Shown: positions 8,294 through 17,161, numbered from the stretch's first letter. The stretch is 64,000 nt of DNA from DATBHW01 sp035307385 (GCA_035307385.1 DATGID010000023.1:4724-68723), one strand, 5' to 3'. A program made the numbers and translations. Notes: generated from the sequence alone by a model not told the origin.

Positions 8294-8749
8294 CTATTCG
8301 CCTTCGTCGGCGGGCATGGTGGCAGCCAGCGCCTGCCAGTGTTCGGCACGCTCCACTTCGCTGATGGCAATGGCTTGCTCGATGGCGGCAACCAGAAGTT
8401 GCGGAGTGACCGGCTTGATTAAGTATTGATCGGCACCGGCAGCCAGCCCGGCAAATTGTTCTTGCTCCTGAGCCAGCGCAGACAAGATGATGAGCGGAAT
8501 GGAGGCCGTCTCCGCATCTCCGCGCAGGGCGCGCGCCAGTTGATAGCCATTCAACCCAGGCATCATGATGTCGACAATGATACAGACAGGCCGGAGCGCG
8601 TAACACTGCTCCAGGCCGGTAACACCATCGGGAACGCCGATAAATTGATAGGGGGCCAGGCGCGGAAGAATCGTCAGCAACACATCCAGCAGCATCTTGT
8701 TATCTTCCACCAACAGCACGACTGGCAGTGACGATGGCGGAGCGGACAT
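8294..8749 (-). CDS. Stand-alone response-regulator receiver
   Basis: The 151-residue protein is a CheY-like receiver with acidic pair ED (14-15), phospho-acceptor Asp59 in VDIMMPG, Ser in ILSAL and Lys in LIKP. There is no output domain; the last ~20 residues form a short helical tail. It lies 17 bp upstream of the kinase gene and 6 bp downstream of another receiver on the same strand, implying a phosphorelay or a protein-interaction output. Confidence 0.9.
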   Translation of the reverse strand: MSAPPSSLPVVLLVEDNKMLLDVLLTILPRLAPYQFIGVPDGVTGLEQCYALRPVCIIVDIMMPGLNGYQLARALRGDAETASIPLIILSALAQEQEQFAGLAAGADQYLIKPVTPQLLVAAIEQAIAISEVERAEHWQALAATMPADEGE

Positions 8750-8755
8750 CCAGTG

Positions 8756-9163
8756 TCACCTCACTTTACGGGCGAAATGTCCCGCCCGACGCAGCAGCAG
8801 CATCTGTCCATAGAGATTGGTCGAGGGACCGAGCGGCTTAACCAGGTAGTCATCCGCGCCAGCCCGGAAGGCGCGAATCTTGTCCAGCACTGATTTGCGC
8901 CTGGTCAGGCAGGCAATCAACACCTGCTTCAACATCGGGTCAGCCTGGAGCGCTTCTATCAGCTTAATGCCATCGCCATCCGGCAGGTCAAGTTCCAGAA
9001 TGACCATGCCTGGGCGCTCGCGCCGGATAAGCTGCTGGGCTTCGTACAGCGTGGCCGCTGGAACACACCGGAAGCTCTGTTGCAGAGAGAAGGCGACTTG
9101 GCGCTGATAGAGTGGGTCGGGGTCGACCACTACCACGGTTGAGATCGGATTATTCATCATCAT
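8756..9163 (-). CDS. Atypical receiver with Glu at the phosphorylation site
   Basis: This 135-residue receiver keeps the acidic residues near the N-terminus (VDPDP), the switch Thr (CLTRR) and the conserved Lys (YLVKPL). The residue aligned with the phospho-acceptor is Glu57 (VILELDLPDGDG) instead of Asp. Glu often mimics the phosphorylated state, so the domain may be locked active or act as a pseudo-receiver. Three consecutive ATG codons start the gene. It is the first gene of the receiver-receiver-kinase cluster. Confidence 0.85.
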   Translation of the reverse strand: MMMNNPISTVVVVDPDPLYQRQVAFSLQQSFRCVPAATLYEAQQLIRRERPGMVILELDLPDGDGIKLIEALQADPMLKQVLIACLTRRKSVLDKIRAFRAGADDYLVKPLGPSTNLYGQMLLLRRAGHFARKVR

Positions 9164-9292
9164 GCTGGTCTCTCAACATCCACCACAAATAACAAAGACT
9201 CTCAATAAAAGTGGATTTATTGTATCACTAGCATCCAAGGGAGTAGCACATTTGTACACACAGCCTGTCCAGCGGTCCTCCGAGCGGCTGCT

Positions 9293-10516
9293 TTACCCTC
9301 CAACGGCTGCCAGTTCGGCGGGCGAAGCAACCGGCAGCGTGGGGAACGCCTGGTGCGCGCTGGCATCGCCAGCCAGCAGCGCGCCAAAGCGCCAGACAAA
9401 GTGGCCCTCGTCGGCTGTGCCCTGTGTCAGTTCCAGCGCGCAGCCCGCCGCGCCGCGATCATGCAGCACGTTCACACCCCAGCCAGCGCCGCCAAGCGCC
9501 TTGCTCTGCACCTGAGTCAGCATCTGGATGCCGGTGTCGCAGAAAAGCTGCGAAAGCTGCGCGCTCAAGCCTGGCTGCGAGACAAGCGCCAATCCCAAGC
9601 GCCAGCCTGTTGCCGCAGTATAGGAAAGGACGAGACTGAGCAGGATGGGGAACGATGAAAATGTCACGTCACTGACCACCTGGCCGCTGGCTGTGGTAAA
9701 ACGCCAACGCTGGGTGACGGGCGTCAAGACCTGCCAGCCGTGAACGCTCGCCGTGCCATTGGCAGAAAATCCGGCAGCGCCAATGCAGGTGAGGTTAAAA
9801 CAGTACAGTCCCTTCCTGGGCAGGTACGCGCTGGGAATCAGGGAAACGCTGGCAGAGAGCGGCCCGCTGTTGTGTCGGGTGGTGGCCGTCCCGTTCTGGC
9901 TCAGTCCGGCGGCAATCACCGACTGGGCGGGCACGGCCAGCGTTTGCTGCATCGTGACACCATGGGTAATGAGCGTGTTGATCTGCTGCTGCTGCGCGGC
10001 GGGCAGATCGGCCAGCGTGAAGAGCATTTCCAGCTTATTCGATGCCTGCTGATTCACGCTCACCACTCCCCCGGCATCGCAGGAATGAAAAACATACGGC
10101 GCACTCGTCCTGGGCGGTGGATAGGAGCAGGTGAGCGGTTGAAACGGCGGCGCGTTCAGCGTAATCGTATACGGTGGCTGACTGGATACCCTGAATGTGA
10201 GCGGAGGCGCGGCGCGCTGGGGCTGGCCGTTGATGGTCAGCACACCATAGTTCACATTGCTGACCACATTTACGGTCGGCGGTGGCGACGTTGGCTGGAG
10301 GGCGATCACCGGGACAGACGGCGCTGAGGCTCGGCTGAGGCCCCAATACGCCGCCAGCACCACCACCAGCGCGGCCAGCAGCAGACCAAGCTGCGTGAAG
10401 CGTTTGCGCCAGGAAGGCGGCTGACTCAGCAGCGTCTCCAGTTCAATCAGCGGCAGCGCTCCCTCGCCATCTTCGGCAGAGGAAGCGCCAGATAGATCGT
10501 CCGGCTGCTGGCTCAT
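9293..10516 (-). CDS. Single-span membrane protein with large external domain (paralogue of 57021-58265)
   Basis: The 407-residue product has an acidic cytoplasmic N-terminus (about 45 residues), one membrane span near residues 42-62, a Pro-rich stretch and a long external domain. The outside region has motifs VNYGVLTINGQPQR and a C-terminal WRFGALLAGDASAHQAFPTLP. The protein at 57021-58265 shares the same order and motifs (INFGTVLINGQRQR, WRFGVLLAADDVAHK). No enzymatic motif is seen. RBS AGGAGC precedes the ATG. Function unknown. Confidence 0.75.
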   Translation of the reverse strand: MSQQPDDLSGASSAEDGEGALPLIELETLLSQPPSWRKRFTQLGLLLAALVVVLAAYWGLSRASAPSVPVIALQPTSPPPTVNVVSNVNYGVLTINGQPQRAAPPLTFRVSSQPPYTITLNAPPFQPLTCSYPPPRTSAPYVFHSCDAGGVVSVNQQASNKLEMLFTLADLPAAQQQQINTLITHGVTMQQTLAVPAQSVIAAGLSQNGTATTRHNSGPLSASVSLIPSAYLPRKGLYCFNLTCIGAAGFSANGTASVHGWQVLTPVTQRWRFTTASGQVVSDVTFSSFPILLSLVLSYTAATGWRLGLALVSQPGLSAQLSQLFCDTGIQMLTQVQSKALGGAGWGVNVLHDRGAAGCALELTQGTADEGHFVWRFGALLAGDASAHQAFPTLPVASPAELAAVGG

Positions 10517-10659
10517 AGCATGCTCCTGCTTGTGTGGCCGCCTTCAGTCTCTAGCATAGCAGAGAGCGGCCCAGAAATGCAAATCTCAGCACTGGGCACG
10601 CCTGGGTGCTATACTTGCTTCATTGTCAGCATCATTGCCGCAGTAGTAAGGAGATGCCT

Positions 10660-11505
10660 ATGGCTCACATACCACCTGAACCCGCCGCGCCGCGCGTCGA
10701 TTTTGCCACCGTTGACGCTGCACCCAACCCACAGTTATTTGTGCGCTATCTGGAAAGCGCGAAAGGCAACGCCGGGATTCAGGCGCTCAAACGCCAGAGC
10801 TACGCCCTGTTGGAAGCAAGCGCGGGCAAACGCCTGCTCGATGTCGGCTGTGGGCTGGGCGACGATGTGCGCGCGCTCGCTCAGATTGTCGGGACGACGG
10901 GCAGCGCCATGGGCCTGGACAACAGCCAGACGATGATCGATGCAGCCCGCGAGCGCTCGAAAGGGCTTGATTTCCCCGGCAGCTTTCAGCACGGTGACAT
11001 CCACCATTTGCCGTTTGACGATGGCGCGTTTGATGGCTGCCGCGCCGAACGGATGCTGATTCACAGCGACGACCCTGCCAGAGCTTTAGCCGAGATGGCG
11101 CGCGTGGTGCAGCCAGGCGGTAGGGTGGTCGTCATCGAACCCGACCTGGAAACCGTCATCCTGCATCTGAGCGATCACACGCTGGCGCGGAAACTGACAG
11201 CCTGGCAATGCGACAGCGTGCGCAATGGGCGCGTGGGTCGCCAGTTGCCCGGCCTGTTTCAGCAATGCGGCCTGGCCGACATCCAGATTCTTCCCACTGT
11301 GCACTATGCCACGCAGCTTGAATCGTTCGAGAGCACGCAACGCCTGGTCAGGCGGGCAGAACAGGACCACGCGCTGACCGCTGAAGAAGCCAGCGCGCTC
11401 CTGCACGAGCTACAGGAGCGCAGCGAACACGGGCGCTATTTCGAGTTTGGCGTCTTTTTCACGCTGGCGGGCCGCAAAACCGCCCCGACAGCGCCTCAAG
11501 AGTGA
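10660..11505 (+). CDS. Class I SAM-dependent methyltransferase
   Basis: The start at 10660 has AAGGAG six bases upstream. The 281-residue protein has the SAM-binding motif LLDVGCGLGDD near residue 58, an acidic loop-2 residue in GLDNSQ and motif III around VVQPGGRVVVIEPD. It belongs to the UbiE/Methyltransf_11 group. The substrate is unknown. Its 3' end overlaps the convergent gene at 11496 by 10 bp. Confidence 0.88.
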   Translation: MAHIPPEPAAPRVDFATVDAAPNPQLFVRYLESAKGNAGIQALKRQSYALLEASAGKRLLDVGCGLGDDVRALAQIVGTTGSAMGLDNSQTMIDAARERSKGLDFPGSFQHGDIHHLPFDDGAFDGCRAERMLIHSDDPARALAEMARVVQPGGRVVVIEPDLETVILHLSDHTLARKLTAWQCDSVRNGRVGRQLPGLFQQCGLADIQILPTVHYATQLESFESTQRLVRRAEQDHALTAEEASALLHELQERSEHGRYFEFGVFFTLAGRKTAPTAPQE

Positions 11506-12821
11506 TTGCCGTTGCTCCTCCAGACTGCCGTGCCCGCTGGCAGCGCCTTCTGCGCGCCGGATGAAAACCCGTTCGCTTTGGGCAGCCCGGATTTGCTATG
11601 GTTGCGCAAGAGCCGCAGCAGCACCGATGGCGCGACATATTTGACGCCATCGGGTCCGGTGACGACCTCATGGGCAAAGATTTTGGTGGGTCCATCGAAA
11701 TCCGGGCGCGCCCAATAGGCGATGGTGCCGTGCGCCACGTGCAGCGCGTCGGCCAGTTCCGCAAAGGTCACCGTGGCGTCCTCGGGATGGTCCGGCAGGG
11801 CTGCCACGTCGCCCCAGGTGCGCTCCAGCGGTTGCCAGACCTCCAGGTCCGCGTGGTCGAGCGCGTCAATCGACAGGCCCTCCTGTCTGGTCAGCGACGG
11901 GTGATGCGCGGGCACATGATTCACCACCGGAGTTTCCGGGCGCGGCGGAGCCTTGAACGGCCTGTTGTTCGTCTGGTCCCACACGCCGCGCGACACCGCC
12001 TGAATCTCCACCTGCTCATCGCTGAGGTCGGCGCTTTCAATGCCCGCTGTCTCCAGGGCAATACGCATCTGCTTCAGCCGTTCGTCACGCTGCGCTCGCT
12101 CTTCCAGATTGAAGGCTTCTTTTGCCAGGCCGCCCAGCACGGTGCGAATGCGCTGGCCTGCGCCCTCGGCGCGGGCTGCCGCCACCATATTTTGCGCGCG
12201 GATGCGCGCCGCCTCGCGCTGCGCCTCCGCTTCAATCTCCTCTGGCGTGCGCGCATCGACGCGCTCCTGCATGCGCCGGGGCACAATGCTATACAGCAGC
12301 ACAATCACCAGCGGAATCGCGCCAATGGCCTTGTTCACCAGTTCTGGCGGGATATCGGCAAAGCCCGCGCGGTTCAGCAAATCCTGGGTGATGATCGTTT
12401 GATAGTTGGTGACAAAGAGCGTATTGGAGAACCAGGACAGCGAGGCCATCAGCAAGGCCACCAGAAACCAGATCAGGCCAAATAACGTGGTCTTGATGCC
12501 ATCGCCCCAGCCGCGCTTGCGCCGCATCCACAGGCGGCGCGAAAAATAGAGGCCCAGAAAGAAGCCGCCATCGACCCCCAGGGCGCGCACCGCCGCGCTA
12601 ATGTTATCGAGCAGCGAACCGGTTTGCAGGTTGAAGCCATACACATAGGCGATGCCGATGATGGACACGATCAGCAAGCCCGTCACCAGGGCATGCAGGC
12701 CGATTTCCATCACCCGTGAAGGCCCAACATCATCCTCCGCAACCTGAGGCTTCGCCGCAGCACGCGCCGTGTTTGGCTCAGAAGAAGACGTGGGGGCAAG
12801 AGTCCGTGCCGACATATTCAT
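11496..12821 (-). CDS. Four-span membrane protein with coiled coil and helix-turn-helix-like C-terminus
   Basis: The ATG at 12821 (or 12815) is preferred over a TTG at 12845; none has a strong ribosome site. The product (about 441 residues) has four hydrophobic segments in its first half. A charged helical region follows, likely a coiled coil (EEIEAEAQREAARIRAQN and onward). The C-terminal part contains TFAELADALHVAHGTIAYWA, which reads like a helix-turn-helix. A membrane-tethered DNA-binding protein is possible but unproven. Confidence 0.7.
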   Translation of the reverse strand: MNMSARTLAPTSSSEPNTARAAAKPQVAEDDVGPSRVMEIGLHALVTGLLIVSIIGIAYVYGFNLQTGSLLDNISAAVRALGVDGGFFLGLYFSRRLWMRRKRGWGDGIKTTLFGLIWFLVALLMASLSWFSNTLFVTNYQTIITQDLLNRAGFADIPPELVNKAIGAIPLVIVLLYSIVPRRMQERVDARTPEEIEAEAQREAARIRAQNMVAAARAEGAGQRIRTVLGGLAKEAFNLEERAQRDERLKQMRIALETAGIESADLSDEQVEIQAVSRGVWDQTNNRPFKAPPRPETPVVNHVPAHHPSLTRQEGLSIDALDHADLEVWQPLERTWGDVAALPDHPEDATVTFAELADALHVAHGTIAYWARPDFDGPTKIFAHEVVTGPDGVKYVAPSVLLRLLRNHSKSGLPKANGFSSGAQKALPAGTAVWRSNGNHS

Positions 12822-12972
12822 GACCTGTTCCAGGCAGCCGCTCAATTCCGCTGGGAATCAAGAGACAGCCTTCCTCCTCTCATCATAAGAAAGTAGTTCA
12901 AACGTTCTAACCGCAAGTATACCAGGAGCTTGCCCAACAATCAAGGGGTACGGCCTCGAGATGCGCAGGCGA

Positions 12973-13001
12973 TTGGAAATTTTGTACAAATTGTGTATAA
13001 T
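12973..13001 (+). promoter_or_regulatory. Promoter giving a probable leaderless ydeI-type mRNA
   Basis: -35 TTGGAA (12973-12978), 17-bp spacer, -10 TATAAT (12996-13001). The expected transcription start (about 13008) coincides with the ATG at 13009, and no ribosome site precedes it. Confidence 0.65.
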
Positions 13002-13008
13002 TGAGCGT

Positions 13009-13590
13009 ATGCAAAAGACTGACACGCTGCCAACGCTGCCCTTTGAAAGCCAGCAAAGCTGGGAAAGCTGGCTGAGCGAGCATCACGCGAGCGCCAGGGG
13101 CGTCTGGCTCAAGATTGCCAAAAAAGAGGCAGACATCGCCTCCGTTTCCTATGCTGAAGCGCTGGACGTTGCCCTCTGTTATGGCTGGATTGACGGGCAA
13201 AAAGCCGCCTTCGATGCGCAGTTCTGGCTGCAAAAATTCACGCCGCGCGGCCCTAAAAGCATCTGGTCGAAAATCAACTGCGACAAAGCCGAGGCGCTGA
13301 TGGCCGATGGCCGCATGCAATCAGCCGGGCTGCGGCAGGTAGACCTGGCAAAAGCCGATGGCCGCTGGAACGCGGCCTATGCATCGCAGCGCACCATCGA
13401 CATTCCCGATGATTTTCAGCGTGAACTGGACGCCAATCCGCAGGCGCAGGCGTTCTTCAACACGCTCAACAGCGCCAACCGCTACGCCATTCTCTTCAGA
13501 ATCCAGACGGCCAAAAAGCCGGAAACACGCGCCGAGCGCATCCGCAAGTTCATCGCTATGCTCGTCAGAGGCGAGAAAATCCACCCCTAG
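13009..13590 (+). CDS. YdeI/OmdA-family protein
   Basis: The 193-residue product has the YdeI family layout. The N-terminal domain has WLSEHHASARGVWLKI, YAEALDVALCYGWIDGQ and TPRGPKSIWSKIN; the C-terminal helical segment is of the ETRAERIRKFIAMLV type. The family has been called bacteriocin-protection, YdeI/OmpD-associated; its biochemical role is unclear. A consensus promoter places the transcript start at or beside the ATG, so translation is probably leaderless. The same C-terminal helix type appears at the end of the sigma-factor fusion at 62567-63799. Confidence 0.88.
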   Translation: MQKTDTLPTLPFESQQSWESWLSEHHASARGVWLKIAKKEADIASVSYAEALDVALCYGWIDGQKAAFDAQFWLQKFTPRGPKSIWSKINCDKAEALMADGRMQSAGLRQVDLAKADGRWNAAYASQRTIDIPDDFQRELDANPQAQAFFNTLNSANRYAILFRIQTAKKPETRAERIRKFIAMLVRGEKIHP

Positions 13591-13596
13591 CAGAAA

Positions 13597-13642
13597 CACG
13601 CCATTCATCCCTTTTGCTTTAGCAAGGGGGATGAATGGCGTG
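13597..13642 (+). terminator. Hairpin after the YdeI gene
   Basis: A 15-bp perfect stem (13597-13611 with 13628-13642) extends inward with wobble pairs to a TTTA loop. A second small hairpin (CCGCC-CGCA-GGCGG) followed by TCTTTCT is at 13644-13664. Confidence 0.7.
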
Positions 13643-13699
13643 CCGCCCGCAGGCGGTCTTTCTGGTTTTGCATCAGACAAACAGCATGGTATACTACTG

Positions 13700-14762
13700 A
13701 CCTCGGCAAAGAGAACTAAAGATGTGCGAGACTGGGGGCATGGGAGCACCAGCAAAAGCAGATTGGCGGGAAGAGCGCCGGAAACGAGCCTGGGATTTAA
13801 AACAACAAGGCTGGAAACAGCAAACGATTGCTCAAGTCTTAGGCGTAAGCGCTGGGGCGGTGAGTCAATGGCTCAAGCGTGGACGGGAAGGGGGCAGAGA
13901 GGCCCTGAGGGCACATCCACCTCCGGGCCGATCTCCTCGCTTGACCGCAGCACAGCGGGCCAAGATACCAGCGCTCCTAGAGCATGGAGCCGAAAGTTTC
14001 GGCTTTCGCGGCGCGGTCTGGACTGCACGACGGATCGCTGAGGTCTTCTGGCGCACCTTTGGGGTGCACTATCACCGCGATCACGTCAGACGCCTCTTAC
14101 ACCAGATCGGTTGGAGTCGCCAACAGCCCAAAGAACGTGCTACCCAACGGGACGAGCACGCCATCCAGGCATGGTACGAACAGCGCTGGCCTGCGCTCAA
14201 AAAAAGGCAGAGGTCGAAGAGCGCACGATTGTCTGGGTGGACGAATCAGGCTTTTACCGGCTGCCGATGGCGGTGCGGACATGGGCCCCACAGGGGCAGA
14301 CCCCTATCCTGCGTGTGCCTCTCACTCATGACCATCTCTCAGCGATCGGCGGAATGACCCTGGATGGGCGCTTGTTCCTGCAAGTCCGCGAACAGAGCTA
14401 TGATGGGAAAGCGGTGGTAGGGTTCCTGCGGGTTTTGCTGCGCAAGATTCCTGGCAAGCTTTTGGTGATCTGGGATGGTTCGCCGATCCATCGCAGCCAG
14501 GTGGTCAAGGACTGGCTCAAACGAGGAGCCGCAAAACGTGTCCATCTGGAACAGTTACCCGGCTATGCCCCCGATCTGAATCCAGAGGAGGGGATCTGGA
14601 ATTATCTCAAGCGGGTCGAAGTGGGTAATGTCTGTGGTTCCGATCTGGCCCACCTGCATCACGAGCTTATTCAGGCCAGAGAACGCTTGCGGCACAAGAA
14701 GGAGATCATTCGCAGTTGCGCTCGCCAATGCGGATACGTGGTGTAGTTCCCCTGGAGAAGGT
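13700..14762 (+). mobile_element. IS630-family insertion sequence
   Basis: The element holds a DDE transposase split over two overlapping frames. Candidate imperfect terminal repeats are 13700-13718 and, inverted, 14744-14762 (13 of 19 positions match, including ACCT and GAACTA); the second includes the transposase stop. I could not identify the expected TA target duplication, so the ends are approximate. A promoter-like TTGCAT (13668-13673)/TATACT (13690-13695) lies just outside the left end. Confidence 0.7.
13722..14746 (+). CDS. IS630-family transposase, made by -1 frameshift from two frames
   Basis: The upstream frame (13722-14357) supplies two helix-turn-helix segments, including QQTIAQVLGVSAGAVSQWL. 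The downstream frame (14111-14746) supplies the catalytic core. The DDE residues are all present: Asp in VWVDESGF, Asp in LLVIWDGSPIH and Glu in APDLNPEEGIWNYLK. The frames meet at a run of seven A residues (14199-14205). A -1 shift there joins ...PALKK to KAEVEERTIVW, giving a continuous protein of about 341 residues. IS630/Tc1 elements often use such slippage. The element looks intact and potentially active. Confidence 0.82.
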
Positions 14763-14794
14763 TGGAGAAAGCACCACCAGAAGTCCCTGCTGGC

Positions 14795-15718
14795 TCAATC
14801 AGGAATGCGATGACCAAAGAAGTAGCGAACCCCAGGTTCGTACCGCTCGATGCCCGGATGAGCCAGGAATTGCTCCACCTGTTTGACCACCAGAGGGGGA
14901 TGCTCGGAATGGCTGGTCACGTCGAGGCCCGTGTAGGCTTCCAGGATATCGAGCCAAATTTCTTCATCATGATAAATGGAGTGCCGCCCAGGCAAAACGT
15001 CGAGCAGGTATTGTGCCAGGCGGCGCAGTGACAAGAGTTCTCCTCGGGAAATAGCGTTCTGCTCAGGGTCAGCGACTTTGGACCGCGCCGCCTGGTAGCG
15101 CCGCATGACCTCTTGGCGGTAGCCTTCATCATCATACACAGGATCATACAGGTCTTCGGAGTTCAGCCACTCAGGCCACGCGGGGTCTCTGGGGGGCCAA
15201 CTGGGCACGGCACCAGCCCGAATCACTCCATCCTGGTCTTCCAGGAGCAGCGAGAGATAGTCAGGAATCCACCACTCTCGCGTTTTCTCAACCAGGGTTC
15301 GGCCTGGTGGATGCAGAGAGAACAACCGCAGCATTTCTGGCACGGCCCACAGACTCCCACTCAACCCTAAGATCCATCCCAACCATTTCGCTGTGGATGC
15401 TTCTTCGCTGACCTCCTCAGCAAACGTCGCCAGCAGCTCTTGCAACAGCGACTTGGGAGCCGCATAGGCCAGCAACTTGCCACAAGCGTACCACACCGTC
15501 GCACGGTCATGAAGCTGCATCAGTTCAATCAGGCGCTGACAGGGCGCGAAATCCCCCTCCTGTGCATGGGCAAGGATGGAGCAGAGGGCGTCCTCTGGAT
15601 CATCACCATAGAGATATTTGGCGGCTCGAATATCTTCGGGAGGCGGAGCCAAAAAGTGGAATCCCACCCCCTCCCGGTGAAAATAATAGGGTTTGTGCTG
15701 ATACGGTTGTTGCATCAT
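14795..15718 (-). CDS. Hypothetical protein, possibly helical-repeat or immunity-like
   Basis: I start this 307-residue protein at the ATG at 15718 (MMQQPYQHKPYYFHREG); the upstream part of the longer frame looks non-coding. It is acidic, soluble and mainly helical, with HEAT-like stretches (CQRLIELMQLHDRATVWYA, LLQELLATFAEEV). It vaguely recalls polymorphic-toxin immunity proteins, but I see no decisive motif and no toxin gene beside it. It is flanked by an IS630 element and a TnpB element, so it may be transferred cargo or a bystander. Confidence 0.55.
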   Translation of the reverse strand: MMQQPYQHKPYYFHREGVGFHFLAPPPEDIRAAKYLYGDDPEDALCSILAHAQEGDFAPCQRLIELMQLHDRATVWYACGKLLAYAAPKSLLQELLATFAEEVSEEASTAKWLGWILGLSGSLWAVPEMLRLFSLHPPGRTLVEKTREWWIPDYLSLLLEDQDGVIRAGAVPSWPPRDPAWPEWLNSEDLYDPVYDDEGYRQEVMRRYQAARSKVADPEQNAISRGELLSLRRLAQYLLDVLPGRHSIYHDEEIWLDILEAYTGLDVTSHSEHPPLVVKQVEQFLAHPGIERYEPGVRYFFGHRIPD

Positions 15719-15887
15719 GTTGCCCTGAAGGAATCCCGTCTTTTCATTTCGCAAGCCTGTGCAGTGGAGCAATCGTTGCCAGAGACATCCTATCGATGTT
15801 CTTTGCTGCCCCCATCCCTCCGCATTGTAGCAAAGTTTATTTGTTTTCGCCGAGATCAGTAAGCCGGAAGAAGGGGAGCACGAAGCG

Positions 15888-17051
15888 ATGACAACACCGA
15901 CAGGACATAAGACGTTCAAGTACAAGCTGCGCCCGACGCCAGAGCAGTCGACACAGCTTGTGACCACGCTTCGTCTCTGTCGGGAACTGTATAATGCGGC
16001 CCTTCAGGAACGCAAAGAAGCCTGGCAAAAATGCCGGGTATCGGTCAACTACTACCAACAGAAAGCCCAACTCCCAGAGATACGTGCCTATCGGGAAGAT
16101 TGTGCAGCGGTCAATGCCCAAGTCTTGCAAGATGTGATTTTGCGGATGGAACGGGCCTTCAAAGCCTTCTTTCGGCGCGTTGCCAACGGTGATAAGCCCG
16201 GCTATCCCAGGTTCAAGGGCCGCAACCGCTATCACAGTTTCACCTTTCCCCAAGTAGGCCCGCATGGGTGCGCTCAGGTGGACAACGAATTCTTGGTTCT
16301 CTCGAAAATCGGACGCATCGCAGTGCGCTGGTCCCGTCCGCTGGAAGGCACACCCAAAACCGTCAGCATCATTCAAGAACCAGATGGCTGGTACGCCTGT
16401 ATCGCCTGTGCCGCTGTGCCCATCCAACCCTTGCCGTTGAAGGGCGAAGAGACGGACATTGATCTGGGCCTGGAATCCTTCTTGACGCTTGCCAACGGAG
16501 AACCCCTTGCCAACCCGCGCCACTACCGGAAAGCAGAAAAGCGGCTGGTGAAAGCGCAGCGCCGGGTTTCCAAGCGCAAGCGGGGCAGCAAGCGACGAAG
16601 CAAGGCCGTCCGGCTCTTGCAGCGCGCTCACCAGAAGATTGCACGCCAGCGCCGGGACTTTCACCATAAAACCGTCCTTTTGCTCATTCAGCAGTACGAT
16701 ACGATTTTCCACGAAGACTTGCAGGTTGCCAATCTGGTGCAGAACGGCCAGCTTGCCAAAAGCATCCATGATGCGGGCTGGAGGCAATTCTGCACTATCC
16801 TCACTTTCAAAGCTGCAAATGCTGGGAAGAGAGCCATTGCGGTGCCGCCTGCCTATACATCGCAAGTCTGTTCGGGCTGCGGTGTGCTGGTGCAGAAAGG
16901 CTTGTCCGTCCGCTGGCATGAATGCCCAGACTGCGGAGCCAGCCTCCACCGCGATCACAACGCTGCCCAGAACATTCAACGGGCCGGGCAGACCCATCGG
17001 GGAGTGGCTACACGGAAGCGTCATGATGAACCGAGAATCCCCAGCCTGTAG
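15888..17051 (+). CDS. tnpB: TnpB, RNA-guided nuclease of an IS200/IS605-type element
   Basis: The 387-residue protein has the TnpB layout: N-terminal FKYKLRPTPEQ segment, helical REC-like region, RuvC core and C-terminal zinc ribbon. The RuvC acidic residues are intact: Asp in TDIDLGLESF, Glu in FHEDLQVANL and Asp in LHRDHNAAQNI. The zinc ribbon has CSGC and CPDC pairs. Known TnpB proteins cut DNA using an omega RNA made from the 3' end of the element. There is no TnpA transposase nearby, so the element would need one in trans. Confidence 0.93.
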   Translation: MTTPTGHKTFKYKLRPTPEQSTQLVTTLRLCRELYNAALQERKEAWQKCRVSVNYYQQKAQLPEIRAYREDCAAVNAQVLQDVILRMERAFKAFFRRVANGDKPGYPRFKGRNRYHSFTFPQVGPHGCAQVDNEFLVLSKIGRIAVRWSRPLEGTPKTVSIIQEPDGWYACIACAAVPIQPLPLKGEETDIDLGLESFLTLANGEPLANPRHYRKAEKRLVKAQRRVSKRKRGSKRRSKAVRLLQRAHQKIARQRRDFHHKTVLLLIQQYDTIFHEDLQVANLVQNGQLAKSIHDAGWRQFCTILTFKAANAGKRAIAVPPAYTSQVCSGCGVLVQKGLSVRWHECPDCGASLHRDHNAAQNIQRAGQTHRGVATRKRHDEPRIPSL

Positions 17052-17067
17052 GCCAGGGGAGTGTCAA
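17035..17067 (+). other. Right-end hairpin of the TnpB element (probable omega RNA 3' end)
   Basis: GAATCCCC, a GCC-TGTA-GGC stem-loop and GGGGAGTGTCAA form the typical right end of IS200/IS605-type elements. In characterised systems the guide segment of omega RNA starts just past this point, here at about 17068. Confidence 0.65.
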
Positions 17068-17161
17068 CAACCAATCCTCCAGGCGATACGTCTGAGCTTG
17101 CTGTTCGTTTGATAAGTAGCGAGCAAGAATAGACGTGTGTGTAAGGAGGCAGGGTTGCTTT

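Larger units (their letters stand above)
15830..17067 (+). mobile_element. TnpB-only IS200/IS605-type (IS1341-like) element
   Basis: The right end is clear: a hairpin overlapping the tnpB stop, then GTGTCAA, as is common in this group. The left end is uncertain; I place it near the T-rich segment around 15830-15860. It lies between the orphan gene at 14795 and the S53 peptidase gene. Confidence 0.6.

Noticed and set aside
14795..15718. Defence or toxin-immunity island between the two IS elements
   Set aside because: Only one unassigned gene lies there, with no nuclease, toxin or partner gene.
15837..17024. 395-codon minus-strand frame over tnpB
   Set aside because: The plus strand has intact TnpB catalytic motifs; the minus frame has no family features.
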